A stretch of DNA of 64,000 bases from Winogradskyella vidalii (GCF_013403955.1 NZ_JABFDG010000001.1:1116001-1180000), one strand, 5' to 3'; positions 1-10,215 are shown, numbered from the stretch's first letter. Numbers and translations: made by a program. Notes: generated by a model not told the origin, from the sequence alone.

Positions 1-2837
1 TCTGGGTTATGAATCCCTGTGATATAACCTTGTGTTAAGTATTTCTTAGCAGCTGCATGTAAATCTTTTACAGTTAAACTGTTTACAGCCTCTTCAAATT
101 TTAAAATGTTTTTAGCATCTTTTTTTAGGTAATCGGCATTTTTAAGCGCTCTTAACCAATAACGATTTGTTTTAATATCTTCCTTATGGTCTAAGATTTG
201 CGCTTTTTTTACTTTATCTAAATCTGTTTCTGTTGGGCCATCTTTAATTAAAATATCAACTTCCTTCATTGTAGCAGCAATGAGTTTATCTACATTTTCT
301 GGGCCGCAAGGGAAGCTAATGTTGAAGCTAAACCAATCATAAGGCATATTGCTTATTCTTGCATTTGCACCAGCTCCATAAACGCCACCTTCTTCTTCAC
401 GAAGTTTTTCAATAAGTTTAATAGATAAAACTTCAGCTAAACTACTTAAAGCTTGGGCTTCTTTTTTGTCATACTGTGTTGGGCCATGGTAGGTTATTCT
501 AACAGAGCTTTTTTCATCTTCGCCTTTTTCAATAACTTTTTTATGTGAGCCTGTTAAAGGTCTAAAGTCACTTACTTTATAGGTTTCATTGCTACCTAAG
601 CTAGGTAAGCTTGCTAAGTACGTTTCGCAATAGTCCACTAATTTATCTTCATCGATATTACCTACAAAGTAAAAATGAAAGTCACCTGCATCTGCAAAGC
701 GCTCTTTATATTTTTCATAAGCTAAATTATAATCGGCGTTATCCATATCTTCTGCAGAAGGAAAGCCTGTGTATCTCGGGTTTTCACCATACATAAACTC
801 AGACATTTTATCTTGAAAATAAAATTGTGGGCTCGACAATAAATTACCTAAAAACGCTTTTTGTTTGTCAGCAAAACTTTTAAAAGCCTCTTCGTCTTTG
901 TTTAATGCTGTAAAATGAAGGTTTGTTAACTGAAATAGGGTTTCTAAGTCTTTAGGTGTAGTGTTTCCTGATAGACCTTCGCTATAAGTACCAATCGACA
1001 ATCTTACATTGGCAATTTTTCCAGACATCATTTTACTTAGTTCAATTTTATCAAAACCATTAATGCCAGCTTCGTTTAATCCCCCATTTGCATTGGTTGT
1101 TGCAATATAATCTTCATCACTATATAAAGAAGTGCCTCCATAACTAAACGCATCAAATAATATTTCATCATTTTTAAAGTCAGTCTTCTTATAAGTTACC
1201 GTAGCACCATTGCTCAAAGTAAGCGTGGTTGTTCCAAGTTCCTCATCTGTTTTAGACGCTTTAACGCTACCTTTAGTAGGCATTTCTGTCATTAAAGAAC
1301 TAGCAACAGCTTTATCTTCGTAAGGTTTTAATTCCTTTGCGTTAACGGAATCTAATAGTTCAAGTACTTGTGCTTCTGTCGCTTTTTCTAAGTTGTCTTT
1401 TTCTGGTCCGGTGAGGACAACAACACGATTATCTTCTTTAAGATAAGTTGTAATTAGGGCATTGACTTCTTCGAGAGAGATGGTTGGTAATTGTGAATTC
1501 ATAAAATCGAAACGCCAATCCATACTCGGTATCGGGCTTTGCTCTAAAAAGTTGTTAATGTATCGTCCAACAATTCTTTCAGACTCCATTTTATCACGAT
1601 CCTTGTAAGCACGTTCCATATTAGCAAGAATGTCTTTTTTTGCGCGGTCAAACTCACCTTCAAAAAAACCATGCTGACGTACACGTTCGTTTTCTGTAAG
1701 AAGTGTTTTTAAAGCGTCTAATTGACCTTCTGGACTTGTCATTGCAAAAGATTGAAACGCATTTTTAGTACGAGCAAAAGTACCGCCGTAATAGGTGTAT
1801 CCGTATACAAAAGGTGGATTAGCTCCATTTCTAATTTCATCTAAACGGTTATTAATCATTTGTGAAAATAAATTTTCTACCATAGATTTTCTGTAGTCGG
1901 CATAAGTTTCATCTGGTTTAGAGTCCACTTTGTCCTTAAACATTAATTGTACATTAGCAAAAGGAGCTTCTTTGTCTGACTCAATAGCGACAAACGTTTC
2001 TTTGTGGTTTGGTAAATCGAAAGATGGTCTAGGTCTTGGGTTGTCTGGATTTTTTATATGTCCAAAATGAGCTTTTATTTTTGCTTCGAGTGTAGCTTCA
2101 TCAATATCACCAACGGCAACAACCGACATTAAGTTTGGTCGGTACCAGTCGTTGTAAAATCGTTTTAAACTTTCATATTTAAAAGTCTCAATACTTTCTT
2201 TTGTGCCAATAGGAAGGCGTTCTGCATATTTAGAACCATGCATTACTTTAGGTAAATATTTTTGCATCATACGCTCGTTTGCACCTTTACCTAAACGATA
2301 TTCTTCTAAAACAACACCGCGTTCTTTGTCAATTTCTTCATCGGTTAATAGGGCATTGTGCGCCCAATCTTCAATGATTTGAAAACCTTGTTCTAGTTTT
2401 TCCGGGTCGTCGCTGGGAATAGGGAGGATGTAAACCGTTTGGTCAAAGCTGGTATAAGCATTAAGGTGTGCTCCAAATTTTACGCCAATACTCTGAAGAT
2501 AATCTACTAATTCATTTTTTTCGAAGTTTTTAGTCCCATTAAAACACATGTGCTCCATAAAATGAGCTAATCCTAATTGGTCATCGTCTTCTAAAATAGA
2601 ACCAGCATTTACTACAAGTCTTAATTCTACTTTGTTTTCGGGTTTAGGGTTGTTTTGAATGTAATAAGTTAAGCCATTGTCTAACGTTCCTGTTTTTACA
2701 TTGGGATCTGTGGGAATCGGATCAGAAGGATTAAACGAAATTTTCGATTCTACGGATTTAACAGCTACTTGGGCATTTAATGGTAATGCAATAACTGAGC
2801 ACAGTAGTAGTACTGTACTGAATAGTAATTTTCTCAT
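1..2837 (-). CDS. M16 family zinc peptidase (pitrilysin-like), 3' end cut by window
   Basis: The reading frame opens at the ATG at 2835-2837 and stays open to base 1, giving about 945 residues, close to the usual full length of two-half M16 peptidases. It begins with a signal peptide ending near LNAQ, so the enzyme is exported, probably to the periplasm. The inverted zinc motif HFMEH (HxxEH) sits near residue 93, followed by the expected downstream glutamate region (LEEYRLGKG). The C-terminal half repeats the fold without an HxxEH, as in the family. M16 enzymes degrade peptides inside a closed chamber. The gene stands alone; the next gene upstream is on the same strand 460 bp away. No TAnnTTTG box was found in front of it. 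The substrate cannot be told from sequence. Confidence 0.93.
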   Translation of the reverse strand, partial: MRKLLFSTVLLLCSVIALPLNAQVAVKSVESKISFNPSDPIPTDPNVKTGTLDNGLTYYIQNNPKPENKVELRLVVNAGSILEDDDQLGLAHFMEHMCFNGTKNFEKNELVDYLQSIGVKFGAHLNAYTSFDQTVYILPIPSDDPEKLEQGFQIIEDWAHNALLTDEEIDKERGVVLEEYRLGKGANERMMQKYLPKVMHGSKYAERLPIGTKESIETFKYESLKRFYNDWYRPNLMSVVAVGDIDEATLEAKIKAHFGHIKNPDNPRPRPSFDLPNHKETFVAIESDKEAPFANVQLMFKDKVDSKPDETYADYRKSMVENLFSQMINNRLDEIRNGANPPFVYGYTYYGGTFARTKNAFQSFAMTSPEGQLDALKTLLTENERVRQHGFFEGEFDRAKKDILANMERAYKDRDKMESERIVGRYINNFLEQSPIPSMDWRFDFMNSQLPTISLEEVNALITTYLKEDNRVVVLTGPEKDNLEKATEAQVLELLDSVNAKELKPYEDKAVASSLMTEMPTKGSVKASKTDEELGTTTLTLSNGATVTYKKTDFKNDEILFDAFSYGGTSLYSDEDYIATTNANGGLNEAGINGFDKIELSKMMSGKIANVRLSIGTYSEGLSGNTTPKDLETLFQLTNLHFTALNKDEEAFKSFADKQKAFLGNLLSSPQFYFQDKMSEFMYGENPRYTGFPSAEDMDNADYNLAYEKYKERFADAGDFHFYFVGNIDEDKLVDYCETYLASLPSLGSNETYKVSDFRPLTGSHKKVIEKGEDEKSSVRITYHGPTQYDKKEAQALSSLAEVLSIKLIEKLREEEGGVYGAGANARISNMPYDWFSFNISFPCGPENVDKLIAATMKEVDILIKDGPTETDLDKVKKAQILDHKEDIKTNRYWLRALKNADYLKKDAKNILKFEEAVNSLTVKDLHAAAKKYLTQGYITGIHNP

Positions 2838-3297
2838 TGATTGATGGGTTTAATAAATTAAGGTTAATTATTAAATTTTCTGTAATTTAAATATTATATC
2901 TTAATTTCTAAAGGATTATGGCTTTTTTAACTAAGTAATTAGTTGAAAAATTTGTTTGGTTTGGAATTGTAACAATTTGTTTTAGTCCTTATTGGTTTTT
3001 TATTATTGATTTACAAACTCGAGGGTTTAAACGTTTTTAAACTTGGATTAGTTGCTTTGGTTTAGCTAAGGGATGGGTGAGAGCTCTGATTTTAATTCTG
3101 AAACTTATAATTTAGCCCAGTTCTAAAATTTCAGAAGCGGAATTAATCATAATGACATCTTCTTTTAATCGATTTAATTTTGAAGTTAAAGCTTAAGTTT
3201 TAAGTAACCCGTATCTTTACTAGTAGAATATTATTGCAAGCATTAAAACGGCAAAATTGAATTTATTTTGAAAATTTTTGAGGTTGAAGTATGGGGT
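2838..3297. other. Intergenic region, no supported gene
   Basis: This 460-base AT-rich stretch separates the M16 peptidase from the end of the methylmalonyl-CoA mutase operon. I see no ORF with coding character. The only structure is an 8-bp inverted repeat, TTCTGAAA at 3096-3103 and TTTCAGAA at 3129-3136, without a T tract, so it is not a convincing terminator. Confidence 0.5.
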
Positions 3298-5460
3298 TTA
3301 ATCCATTAATAACTCTAAGATTTGAATCGCAGCATCACTAATTTTAGTGCCAGGACCAAAGACTGCTGCAGCACCTGTATCAAATAAATATTGGTAGTCT
3401 TGTTGCGGAATGACGCCACCCACAATGACCATTATATCTTCTCGTCCATATTGTTTTAGCTCATCTATAACTTGTGGTACCAGAGTTTTATGTCCCGCAG
3501 CTAATGATGAGACCCCTAAAATATGAACATCGTTTTCAACCGCTTGTTTGGCAGCTTCTTTTGGGGTCTGAAACAAGGCGCCTATATCGACATCAAAACC
3601 GACATCGGCATAACCGGTAGCAATGACTTTTGCACCTCTATCATGGCCATCTTGGCCTATTTTAGCAATCATGATACGTGGTCTTCTACCATCTTGTTCT
3701 GCAAATTTATTGGCTAATGCTTTTGCTTTTTGAAAGCTTTCGTCGTTACTTATTTCTTTACTATACACGCCTGAAAATGTTTTAATTTGTGCTTTGTAGC
3801 GTCCAAATTCGGATTCTAGCGCATTGCTTATTTCGCCTAGTGTAGCACGTTTTCTTGCGGCATCAATGGCTAGCGCTAACAGATTTTGGTTAAGGTTAGA
3901 ATCTTTAGATTCCTTATTAGGATTTGAATTTACAAAAATTTTAGCTGCTTCTGTTAATTTTTCTAAAGCCTTAATTACGGCGTTTGTATCACGATTCGCT
4001 TTGATGCGATTTAAACGTTCAATTTGTTGCAAACGAACGGTTTGGTTGTCAACCTCTAGCGTGGAAATAGGGGCTTCTTGTTTTAATCGGTATTTATTGA
4101 CGCCAACAATAATGTCTTTTTCAGCATCTATACGTGCCTGTTTACGTGCTGCTGCTTCTTCTATTCGTAATTTGGGGATACCGGCTTCAATAGCTTTAGT
4201 CATGCCACCTAATTCTTCAACTTCTTGAATCAATTTCCAAGCTTTATTGGTGATATCATCAGTTAACTTTTCAACATAATAACTGCCAGCCCATGGGTCT
4301 ACAGTTTTGGTAATATGTGTTTCTTGTTGTAAATAAATCTGCGTATTTCTAGCAATACGAGCGGAAAAATCAGTGGGTAACGCAATGGCTTCATCTAAAG
4401 CATTGGTATGTAAACTCTGTGTGCCACCAAAAGCTGCTGCGGAGGCTTCAATGCAGGTTCGGGCAACGTTATTAAATGGGTCTTGCTCGGTTAAACTCCA
4501 GCCAGAGGTTTGGCAATGGGTTCTTAAAGCGAGTGATTTTTGATTTTTTGGATTGAACTGCTTAACTAATTTTGCCCAAAGTAAACGCGCAGCACGCATT
4601 TTGGCGATTTCCATAAAGTGATTCATCCCAATAGCCCAAAAGAAGGAGAGGCGAGGTGCAAAGGTGTCAATGTCCATACCAGCATCTAAGCCTTTTCTTA
4701 TGTATTCTAAGCCGTCTGCTAAGGTGTATGCTAATTCAATATCACAAGTGGCACCAGCTTCTTGCATGTGATAGCCCGAAATACTGATACTATTAAATTT
4801 TGGCATGTTTTGGCTCGTATATTCAAAAATATCAGAAATGATTTTCATTGAAGGTGTTGGCGGATAGATGTAGGTATTTCTTACCATAAATTCTTTGAGA
4901 ATATCATTTTGAATCGTTCCAGCAAGCTCTGCTGGTTGTACGCCTTGTTCTTCAGCAGCTACAATATAAAAGGCCATAATTGGTAAAACGGCACCATTCA
5001 TAGTCATGGAAACCGACATTTTATCGAGTGGAATTTGGTTGAAGAGTACTTTCATATCTTCAACAGAATCTATAGCAACTCCAGCTTTACCAACATCACC
5101 TACTACACGTTCGTGATCAGAGTCGTAGCCTCGGTGTGTCGCTAAATCGAAAGCCACAGATAAGCCTTTTTGTCCTGCAGCTAAATTTCGTCTGTAAAAT
5201 GCGTTGCTTTCTTCTGCGGTTGAAAAACCGGCATATTGCCTAATGGTCCAAGGTCTGCGTACATACATAGTAGAATAGGGGCCACGAAGATTTGGCGCAA
5301 TACCTGCAACAAAATTTAAATGCGCTAAATCTTGACTATCTTCTTTTGAGTAGGTCGCTTTAATTTTAATGTTTTCAGCGGTTAAGAAGTCGTTTTGCTC
5401 CTTATCCTTCAGACTTCCTGCTTCGTTTTTTAAATTGATATGTTGAAGATTTTTTCTCAT
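3298..5460 (-). CDS. mutB: Methylmalonyl-CoA mutase large (catalytic) subunit
   Basis: This 720-residue protein converts (R)-methylmalonyl-CoA and succinyl-CoA with adenosylcobalamin, linking propionate or odd-chain and branched catabolism to the TCA cycle. The N-terminal two thirds is the TIM-barrel substrate domain ([12 protein letters not shown] near residue 90, [12 protein letters not shown] near 125). The C-terminal B12-binding domain has the base-off signature DGHDRG at residues 604-609, where His607 would ligate cobalt, and a GG motif (VIVGGVIP) further on. Length matches the family. It is the last gene of a tight minus-strand operon, 8 bp after an unknown lipoprotein that separates it from the small subunit. 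Its need for B12 fits the riboswitch-controlled B12 uptake operon at 10300-15726. The function is secure. Confidence 0.97.
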   Translation of the reverse strand: MRKNLQHINLKNEAGSLKDKEQNDFLTAENIKIKATYSKEDSQDLAHLNFVAGIAPNLRGPYSTMYVRRPWTIRQYAGFSTAEESNAFYRRNLAAGQKGLSVAFDLATHRGYDSDHERVVGDVGKAGVAIDSVEDMKVLFNQIPLDKMSVSMTMNGAVLPIMAFYIVAAEEQGVQPAELAGTIQNDILKEFMVRNTYIYPPTPSMKIISDIFEYTSQNMPKFNSISISGYHMQEAGATCDIELAYTLADGLEYIRKGLDAGMDIDTFAPRLSFFWAIGMNHFMEIAKMRAARLLWAKLVKQFNPKNQKSLALRTHCQTSGWSLTEQDPFNNVARTCIEASAAAFGGTQSLHTNALDEAIALPTDFSARIARNTQIYLQQETHITKTVDPWAGSYYVEKLTDDITNKAWKLIQEVEELGGMTKAIEAGIPKLRIEEAAARKQARIDAEKDIIVGVNKYRLKQEAPISTLEVDNQTVRLQQIERLNRIKANRDTNAVIKALEKLTEAAKIFVNSNPNKESKDSNLNQNLLALAIDAARKRATLGEISNALESEFGRYKAQIKTFSGVYSKEISNDESFQKAKALANKFAEQDGRRPRIMIAKIGQDGHDRGAKVIATGYADVGFDVDIGALFQTPKEAAKQAVENDVHILGVSSLAAGHKTLVPQVIDELKQYGREDIMVIVGGVIPQQDYQYLFDTGAAAVFGPGTKISDAAIQILELLMD

Positions 5461-5468
5461 TTTAAGTA

Positions 5469-6125
5469 TTAATTTCTTTTGTCACCGTATGCGATAGCTT
5501 TAATATAGGGTTGGAAATCTAGTGCTCTATTCGATTTTGTAACGATTGTAAATGTGTTTAGAAATTTTGATTCGATGTAAAATTCCCAAAATACCGAATC
5601 GTTACTGGTCGTAGTTTTTCCTCTTGAAATCATTAATTGATAATCACTATTGTTTATAAATTTGTCATCCGTAAAAGTAATTGTAGCCGATGAATCTTTT
5701 GTGTAACCTTGGAGTGAAGAATTTCTATAGTCTTTAAAATAATTCATCTCTAGGTCGTTTAGTCTAATGTGCTTTAGTTCGTTTATGATTAAAAACGCAT
5801 AATGATTAGCGTCTTCCATATAAAAGTATTGTGCATTGAATGCTTCAGGGTGAACATAAGCATTTCTGTAAAAATGATTGATACTTTCTTTTAATTTTGG
5901 ATGCGAAATGGTTTTTATTAGTGAATCGAATTCTTCATCATTTGTTACATAAGCACCTTTGAATTTTTTAGGTATATAATAGCTCAAATTAGAGCCTTCT
6001 GAAAAAAAGTATTCACCATCTAAATTAAGCGTATGGTCTTTTTTGGAGTTATGACAGTTAAATAGTGTGATTAATAAAATGGTTGTTATTAAAATTCTAA
6101 TTGTCATAAGTATTGATTTTGTCAA
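5469..6125 (-). CDS. Unknown lipoprotein between the two mutase subunit genes
   Basis: A 218-residue protein with a hydrophobic N-terminus and a lipobox-like LFNC, so probably a lipid-anchored envelope protein. Translation may start at the first ATG or at Met7. After the anchor it is soluble, rich in Asp, Tyr and Ser, with no transmembrane segment or motif that I recognise. It lies 9 bp after mutA and 8 bp before mutB, so it must share their transcript. An exported protein inside an operon for a cytoplasmic enzyme is odd, and the pairing may be only transcriptional. I do not assign a function. Confidence 0.8.
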   Translation of the reverse strand: MTKSILMTIRILITTILLITLFNCHNSKKDHTLNLDGEYFFSEGSNLSYYIPKKFKGAYVTNDEEFDSLIKTISHPKLKESINHFYRNAYVHPEAFNAQYFYMEDANHYAFLIINELKHIRLNDLEMNYFKDYRNSSLQGYTKDSSATITFTDDKFINNSDYQLMISRGKTTTSNDSVFWEFYIESKFLNTFTIVTKSNRALDFQPYIKAIAYGDKRN

Positions 6126-6134
6126 TAGTGTGTT

Positions 6135-7514
6135 TTACTCATTGTTTAATCTTTTGATTTCCAATTTTTCAGATAGTCTTTTTTCAATGATTGGTTCAAT
6201 GATGGTTTTTCGTTTTTTGATTTTTAAAAATGGACTAATTTCTAAATCATTTTTCATCTGGTCAGTCATATTGGGATGTTTGTTGGTTCCTAATAAGACT
6301 AATTTTTCCGTGTCAAAATCGGCTTGTTCTTTAGCAGCACTTTCTTTAATTTTTCTTTGAATAATCCCTTCTTTTAATTGTCTTAAAAAACCACCATTAG
6401 CTTCAATGTCTTTAAAAATAAGGAGTGCTTTTTCAGCTAATTGTTGCGTTAAACTTTCAATATAATAAGCGCCATCTGCTGGATTGTTGACTTTGTCAAA
6501 ATAGCTTTCATGTTTTAAAACTAAGAGTTGATTTCGCGCGATGCGTTCACCAAATTCATTTGATTTATGAAATAGAGCATCATATGCAGTATTGTTAATT
6601 ACGTTTGCACCTCCTAGTATAGCACTCATACATTCGGTTGTAGTTCGGAGCATATTAACGTTATAATCGTAAATGGTTTTATTGCGTTTGCTTGGTGTGG
6701 CAATAATTCTGCAATCTGTATTTATACCATATTCTGAAGCTAGTGTTGTCCATAATAGACGTAAGGCTCTAATTTTGGCGATTTCGAAGAAATAGTTTGA
6801 CCCTGTTGCGATAACGAATGTCACTTTGGCTTCATTTAGTGACTTATCTTTATTATTTTCAAAATGATTAAGATATTCATTGACATGTGCTAAACCATAA
6901 GCGAGTTGTTGAATGATGTTTGCACCAGCATTTTGATATAAGCTTAAATCGACACTTAGTTGCTGGGTAGATTTTACAATGGCTTCAAACTTAAGATGGT
7001 CGTCTTTAAGATTAGTGAACCAATTGCCTGTTTTGGCCAGTTGACCTATAATGTCATTGTGTAGTGTTATTTTAGATTTCTCTACTGACTTTTCTGTGAT
7101 AACTGATAAATTTTCAGCAAAAGCTTCAGAAAGAAAAGAACACTTAATGTCAATGCTTATTTCATTTAAATTGATATTTTGAAACAAGTCTTCAATTGAA
7201 ATTTTTTCAGACTCAATTTGAAATAATATGTTTTCGGCCCCACGATTAATTGCATCAAGTGCTTTTAAGTTGGCTTCTTTTGCATTGTTAACTGAAATGG
7301 ATTGACAGATTTTCCAGTCTGTTGCTTTACTTTTTGTGACCTCAGGAAAGTCTTTAAATTCATCGGCATGGTAAAACGGTTTTACAGCGATACCTTCATT
7401 GCTTGTCCAGATTAGAGTTTTGTTATAGTCAGCACCATTGAGGTCAACTTGAATTTTCTGTTTCCATGCTTTAGAAGAAACAGCATTAAAATTTTTAAAT
7501 AATGCTTTACCCAT
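6135..7514 (-). CDS. mutA: Methylmalonyl-CoA mutase small subunit (short form)
   Basis: This 459-residue protein is homologous to the barrel domain of the large subunit: compare RIARNQLLVLKHESYFDKV and NPADGAYYIESLT with the matching region of MutB. It forms the heterodimer partner and does not carry out the chemistry. Classical small subunits are about 600 residues or more and keep a degenerate B12-like domain at the C-terminus. Here the protein ends just after the barrel region with a basic tail (KIKKRKTI, RLSEKLEIKRLN), so that domain is absent. It follows the divIC-like gene by 7 bp in the operon. Confidence 0.93.
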   Translation of the reverse strand: MGKALFKNFNAVSSKAWKQKIQVDLNGADYNKTLIWTSNEGIAVKPFYHADEFKDFPEVTKSKATDWKICQSISVNNAKEANLKALDAINRGAENILFQIESEKISIEDLFQNINLNEISIDIKCSFLSEAFAENLSVITEKSVEKSKITLHNDIIGQLAKTGNWFTNLKDDHLKFEAIVKSTQQLSVDLSLYQNAGANIIQQLAYGLAHVNEYLNHFENNKDKSLNEAKVTFVIATGSNYFFEIAKIRALRLLWTTLASEYGINTDCRIIATPSKRNKTIYDYNVNMLRTTTECMSAILGGANVINNTAYDALFHKSNEFGERIARNQLLVLKHESYFDKVNNPADGAYYIESLTQQLAEKALLIFKDIEANGGFLRQLKEGIIQRKIKESAAKEQADFDTEKLVLLGTNKHPNMTDQMKNDLEISPFLKIKKRKTIIEPIIEKRLSEKLEIKRLNNE

Positions 7515-7521
7515 TTGGTTT

Positions 7522-7833
7522 TTATTTCGCTATACTGTCTTCGTATTCAATTATAAAAATGTCTTCATTAGACTTTTTCATGTAATAGTTTTCGCGTGCG
7601 GTACGCTCAATACCTTCGTCTGTACTTAATTGTTTAATGGCTTTGCTGTCTTTGGCCATTTCGTTTTTATAGTGTTCTTTTTGATATTCTAGTTCGTTAA
7701 TATCTGTATTTAGCTCATGATGAAATAACAACGAGTGTGCATCAAAAAATAACATCCAAACCACAAAAACCACGATTACAATAGTGTAAATGTTTTTAAA
7801 CGGTTTTAGATATTTGGTATTGAAAAATCCCAT
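7522..7833 (-). CDS. FtsB/DivIC-family septum formation protein
   Basis: A 103-residue bitopic protein: short cytoplasmic N-terminus, one membrane segment (IVIVVFVVWMLFF, about residues 17-30), then a periplasmic coiled coil (INELEYQKEHYKNEMAKD). The later stretch RTARENYYMKKSNEDIFII is the hallmark of the family, whose members bridge FtsL and FtsQ in the divisome. Its start codon overlaps the udk stop by one base, so translation is probably coupled. The order udk, divIC-like, mutase genes is a transcript of convenience and not one pathway. Confidence 0.9.
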   Translation of the reverse strand: MGFFNTKYLKPFKNIYTIVIVVFVVWMLFFDAHSLLFHHELNTDINELEYQKEHYKNEMAKDSKAIKQLSTDEGIERTARENYYMKKSNEDIFIIEYEDSIAK

Positions 7834-8438
7834 TAGAGTCTTTCGTTGATTATAGTTTTAACAATGTCTACAGCAACAGTGTTGTATTTGTTATTTGGAA
7901 TAATGATATCAGCATATTCTTTCATTGGCTCTATAAATTGCTGATGCATTGGTTTTAAGGTGGTTTTGTAGCGTTGTAGAACTTCATTAATATCTCTGCC
8001 GCGCTCTGTGATATCTCGTTTTAAACGACGGATTAAGCGTTCGTCTGAATCGGCGTGCACAAATATTTTGATATCAAAGAGATCTCTAATTTCTGGATGT
8101 GAAAGGATTAAAATACCTTCAACAATCATTACTTTTCTAGGTTTTGTAACAATAATATCACCTGTGCGATTATGTTTTACAAACGAATAAACGGGTTGAT
8201 TGATGGATTTTCCCTCTTTTAACTCCGTTAGATGTTGTTCTAAAAGTTCAAAATCGATAGATCTCGGGTGGTCAAAATTTATTTTTACACGTTCTTCAAA
8301 ACTTAAGTGCGACGTGTCTTTGTAATATGAGTCTTGCGAAATTACGCCCACTTGTCCTTCTGGCAATTCTTTTAATATGGTGTTAACCACTGTTGTTTTT
8401 CCGCAGCCAGTTCCGCCTCCAATTCCTATAATGAGCAT
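7833..8438 (-). CDS. udk: Uridine kinase
   Basis: A 201-residue cytoplasmic P-loop kinase that phosphorylates uridine and cytidine to UMP and CMP in pyrimidine salvage. The Walker A motif GGGTGCGKTT is at residues 7-16. Other family marks are SQDSYYKD (about 35-42), the NFDHPRSIDF segment that binds the nucleoside, and the arginine-rich lid RLIRRLKRDITERGRD. The length is typical. It is the first gene of the operon that runs through divIC to mutB, and a -7-type promoter box lies 26 bp upstream. Confidence 0.96.
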   Translation of the reverse strand: MLIIGIGGGTGCGKTTVVNTILKELPEGQVGVISQDSYYKDTSHLSFEERVKINFDHPRSIDFELLEQHLTELKEGKSINQPVYSFVKHNRTGDIIVTKPRKVMIVEGILILSHPEIRDLFDIKIFVHADSDERLIRRLKRDITERGRDINEVLQRYKTTLKPMHQQFIEPMKEYADIIIPNNKYNTVAVDIVKTIINERL

Positions 8439-8463
8439 ATTAATTTTGATTTGTTTGAATGCG

Positions 8464-8471
8464 CAAATTTA
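8464..8471 (-). promoter_or_regulatory. Candidate -7 promoter box of the udk-mutB operon
   Basis: On the minus strand this reads TAAATTTG, a full match to the Bacteroidetes -7 consensus TAnnTTTG, 26 bp before the udk start codon. I find no clear TTG -33 element at the expected distance, so this is a partial promoter match only. Confidence 0.45.
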
Positions 8472-8494
8472 ATTATTTATGTAGTAAACCATAT

Positions 8495-8938
8495 TTATAA
8501 TTTGGAAACTTTCTCAGGAGTAATAAAGTTATCAATTTCATTCCCCCAGCTATTGTTGATATAATTCATAACGTCAGCCACTTCATCGTCTAAAAGACCT
8601 AAAGGTGCCATAGTGCTATTGTAGGTGATACCATTGACTACAATTTCGCCAGACAGTCCGTGCTTAACTGCTTTAATGCTTTTAGTTTGATTTTCTCTTA
8701 AAAAATCGGAATCTGCTAAAGGTGGAAATGCTTTGGGTACACCTTTGCCGTCAGCTAAGTGACAAGTGATACACATATCATTGTAGATACTTTCACCGCG
8801 TTTAATACTCGCTTCAAGTTTTGGTTGATCTTGTTCAGTAACCTTTTGGTAGTTTGCAGCTAATTCTTTTTGTTTAGTGTTAGATTGGCATGAAACTAAT
8901 ACCGTTACTACAATAGAAAGCAAAACTATTTTTTTCAT
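8495..8938 (-). CDS. Lipoprotein c-type cytochrome (monohaem)
   Basis: A 147-residue protein with signal peptide and lipobox (VLVSC, Cys17). One haem site, CITCH at residues 56-60, is followed by a class I cytochrome c fold with LADGKG and a later methionine region (STMAPLG) that can give the distal ligand. Its start overlaps the stop of the upstream sugar dehydrogenase gene by four bases (ATGA), which points to coupled translation and to a role as electron acceptor for that enzyme at the periplasmic side. Partner assignment is inferred from the overlap. Confidence 0.9.
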   Translation of the reverse strand: MKKIVLLSIVVTVLVSCQSNTKQKELAANYQKVTEQDQPKLEASIKRGESIYNDMCITCHLADGKGVPKAFPPLADSDFLRENQTKSIKAVKHGLSGEIVVNGITYNSTMAPLGLLDDEVADVMNYINNSWGNEIDNFITPEKVSKL

Positions 8939-10035
8939 TTTCTAATTAATTTTACAATTCCTAAATTTTCAATTCCGACATAAATATAACCATCAGGCCC
9001 TTGATTTATACTTCTTACACGTCCCAGTCCATCTAATAAACGTTCTTCTTTAATGACTTTATTGTCTTTTAGAGTGCACATATCTAAATATTGAAATTTT
9101 AAAGATCCTATAAGAAGCTTCCCTTTCCAATCACCATATTTATCACTATCTATAAATGCCATTCCGCTTGGGGCGATTGAAGGATCCCAGTAATGAATAG
9201 GTTGTTCCATGCCTTCTTTTTCGGTAATATCTGTAAACGATGTACCACTATAGTTAACACCGTAACTTATAATTGGCCAGCCATAGTTTTTTCCCTTATT
9301 AATAATATTTATTTCATCACCACCTCTAGGACCATGTTCGTGTGTCCAAATGGCTTTAGTTTCTGGATGAAGTGTCATGCCTTGTGGATTTCTATGTCCG
9401 TAAGAATAAATGGCTGTTTTTGCATTTTTTTCATCAACAAAAGGATTGTCTTGAGGAATTGAGCCATTTGGATTAATACGATAGACTTTTCCACCATCTT
9501 TGGTGATGTCTTGAGGATTTTCGTCTCTATTACCACGATCACCTATTGTAAAGTAAAGATAGCCTGCATCGTCAAAAACTAAGCGTGAACCAAAATGTTG
9601 GCCTTTGCTTGTATCTGGTGTGGCTTTGTATAAAACACTGACATCTGTTAAGCTATTGTTATTAAGTTTTGCTCGTGCTATGGTGGTGTTTCCGCCAGAA
9701 GTTCCTTCATCTGAAGACGCATAAGAAAAATACAACCACCCGTTGTCTTTGTAATTGGGGTGTAAAATAATATCCATTAAACCACCTTGACCTCGTACAT
9801 AGATTTCAGGAAGTCCAGAAATGTTTGTTTTTTCACCATCTTTAAAATGAATTAATGTTCCTGATTTTTCGGTTATTAGTATTGATTCGTCAGGGAGAAA
9901 TGTAAAACCCCATGGATTATTAAGGTCGGAAACAATTATCTCGTGTGTATTTTGAGTATTTATGGGGTTTTTGTCCTGGGCACAAGCTATTGTACTTGTG
10001 AGGATTAAACCAATAACGATGTTTTTTATAGTCAT
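8935..10035 (-). CDS. PQQ-dependent sugar dehydrogenase (Gdh/sorbosone dehydrogenase family)
   Basis: A 366-residue exported protein (signal peptide ending SIACAQ) with the six-bladed propeller of the soluble aldose dehydrogenase family. Visible marks are NPWGFTFLPD near the mature N-terminus, GQGGLMDIILHP, SRLVFDDAGYLYFTIGDRG, GHRNPQGMTLHP and HEHGPRGGDEINI, the segments that line the PQQ and calcium site. Members oxidise aldoses to lactones in the periplasm. The overlapping downstream cytochrome c gene supports electron transfer to the respiratory chain. No PQQ biosynthesis genes are in the window. Confidence 0.92.
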   Translation of the reverse strand: MTIKNIVIGLILTSTIACAQDKNPINTQNTHEIIVSDLNNPWGFTFLPDESILITEKSGTLIHFKDGEKTNISGLPEIYVRGQGGLMDIILHPNYKDNGWLYFSYASSDEGTSGGNTTIARAKLNNNSLTDVSVLYKATPDTSKGQHFGSRLVFDDAGYLYFTIGDRGNRDENPQDITKDGGKVYRINPNGSIPQDNPFVDEKNAKTAIYSYGHRNPQGMTLHPETKAIWTHEHGPRGGDEINIINKGKNYGWPIISYGVNYSGTSFTDITEKEGMEQPIHYWDPSIAPSGMAFIDSDKYGDWKGKLLIGSLKFQYLDMCTLKDNKVIKEERLLDGLGRVRSINQGPDGYIYVGIENLGIVKLIRK

Positions 10036-10084
10036 GTTGAAATTGATTTATCAAAATTTAGAATTTAAAGTTAGGTAAATGTTA

Positions 10085-10113
10085 TTGGATTCTAAAGAAA
10101 ATCTCTATATTTG
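10085..10113 (+). promoter_or_regulatory. Promoter of tRNA-Pro
   Basis: TTG at 10085-10087 and TATATTTG at 10106-10113 are separated by 18 bases and match the Bacteroidetes -33 (TTG) and -7 (TAnnTTTG) elements. The tRNA begins 28 bases after the -7 box. Confidence 0.75.
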
Positions 10114-10140
10114 CAGTCCGAAAACGGGAAACCATATTTT

Positions 10141-10215
10141 CGGGGTGTAGCGTAGCCCGGTTATCGCGCCACGTTTGGGACGTGGAGGCCGCAGGTTCGA
10201 ATCCTGCCACCCCGA
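10141..10215 (+). tRNA. tRNA-Pro (anticodon TGG)
   Basis: The acceptor strands CGGGGTG (10141-10147) and CACCCCG (10208-10214) pair over seven bases, with A as discriminator. The anticodon stem CCACG/CGTGG closes the loop TTTGGGA with anticodon TGG, which reads proline CCA codons. The T arm GCAGG-TTCGAAT-CCTGC is intact. CCA is not encoded. A minus-strand ORF across this gene (10082-10291) with the GFEPA pattern is a well-known artefact of antisense tRNA translation and is not a gene. Confidence 0.97.

Noticed and set aside
3096..3136. Inverted repeat TTCTGAAA/TTTCAGAA as a terminator
   Set aside because: The loop is 25 bases and no T tract follows on either strand.
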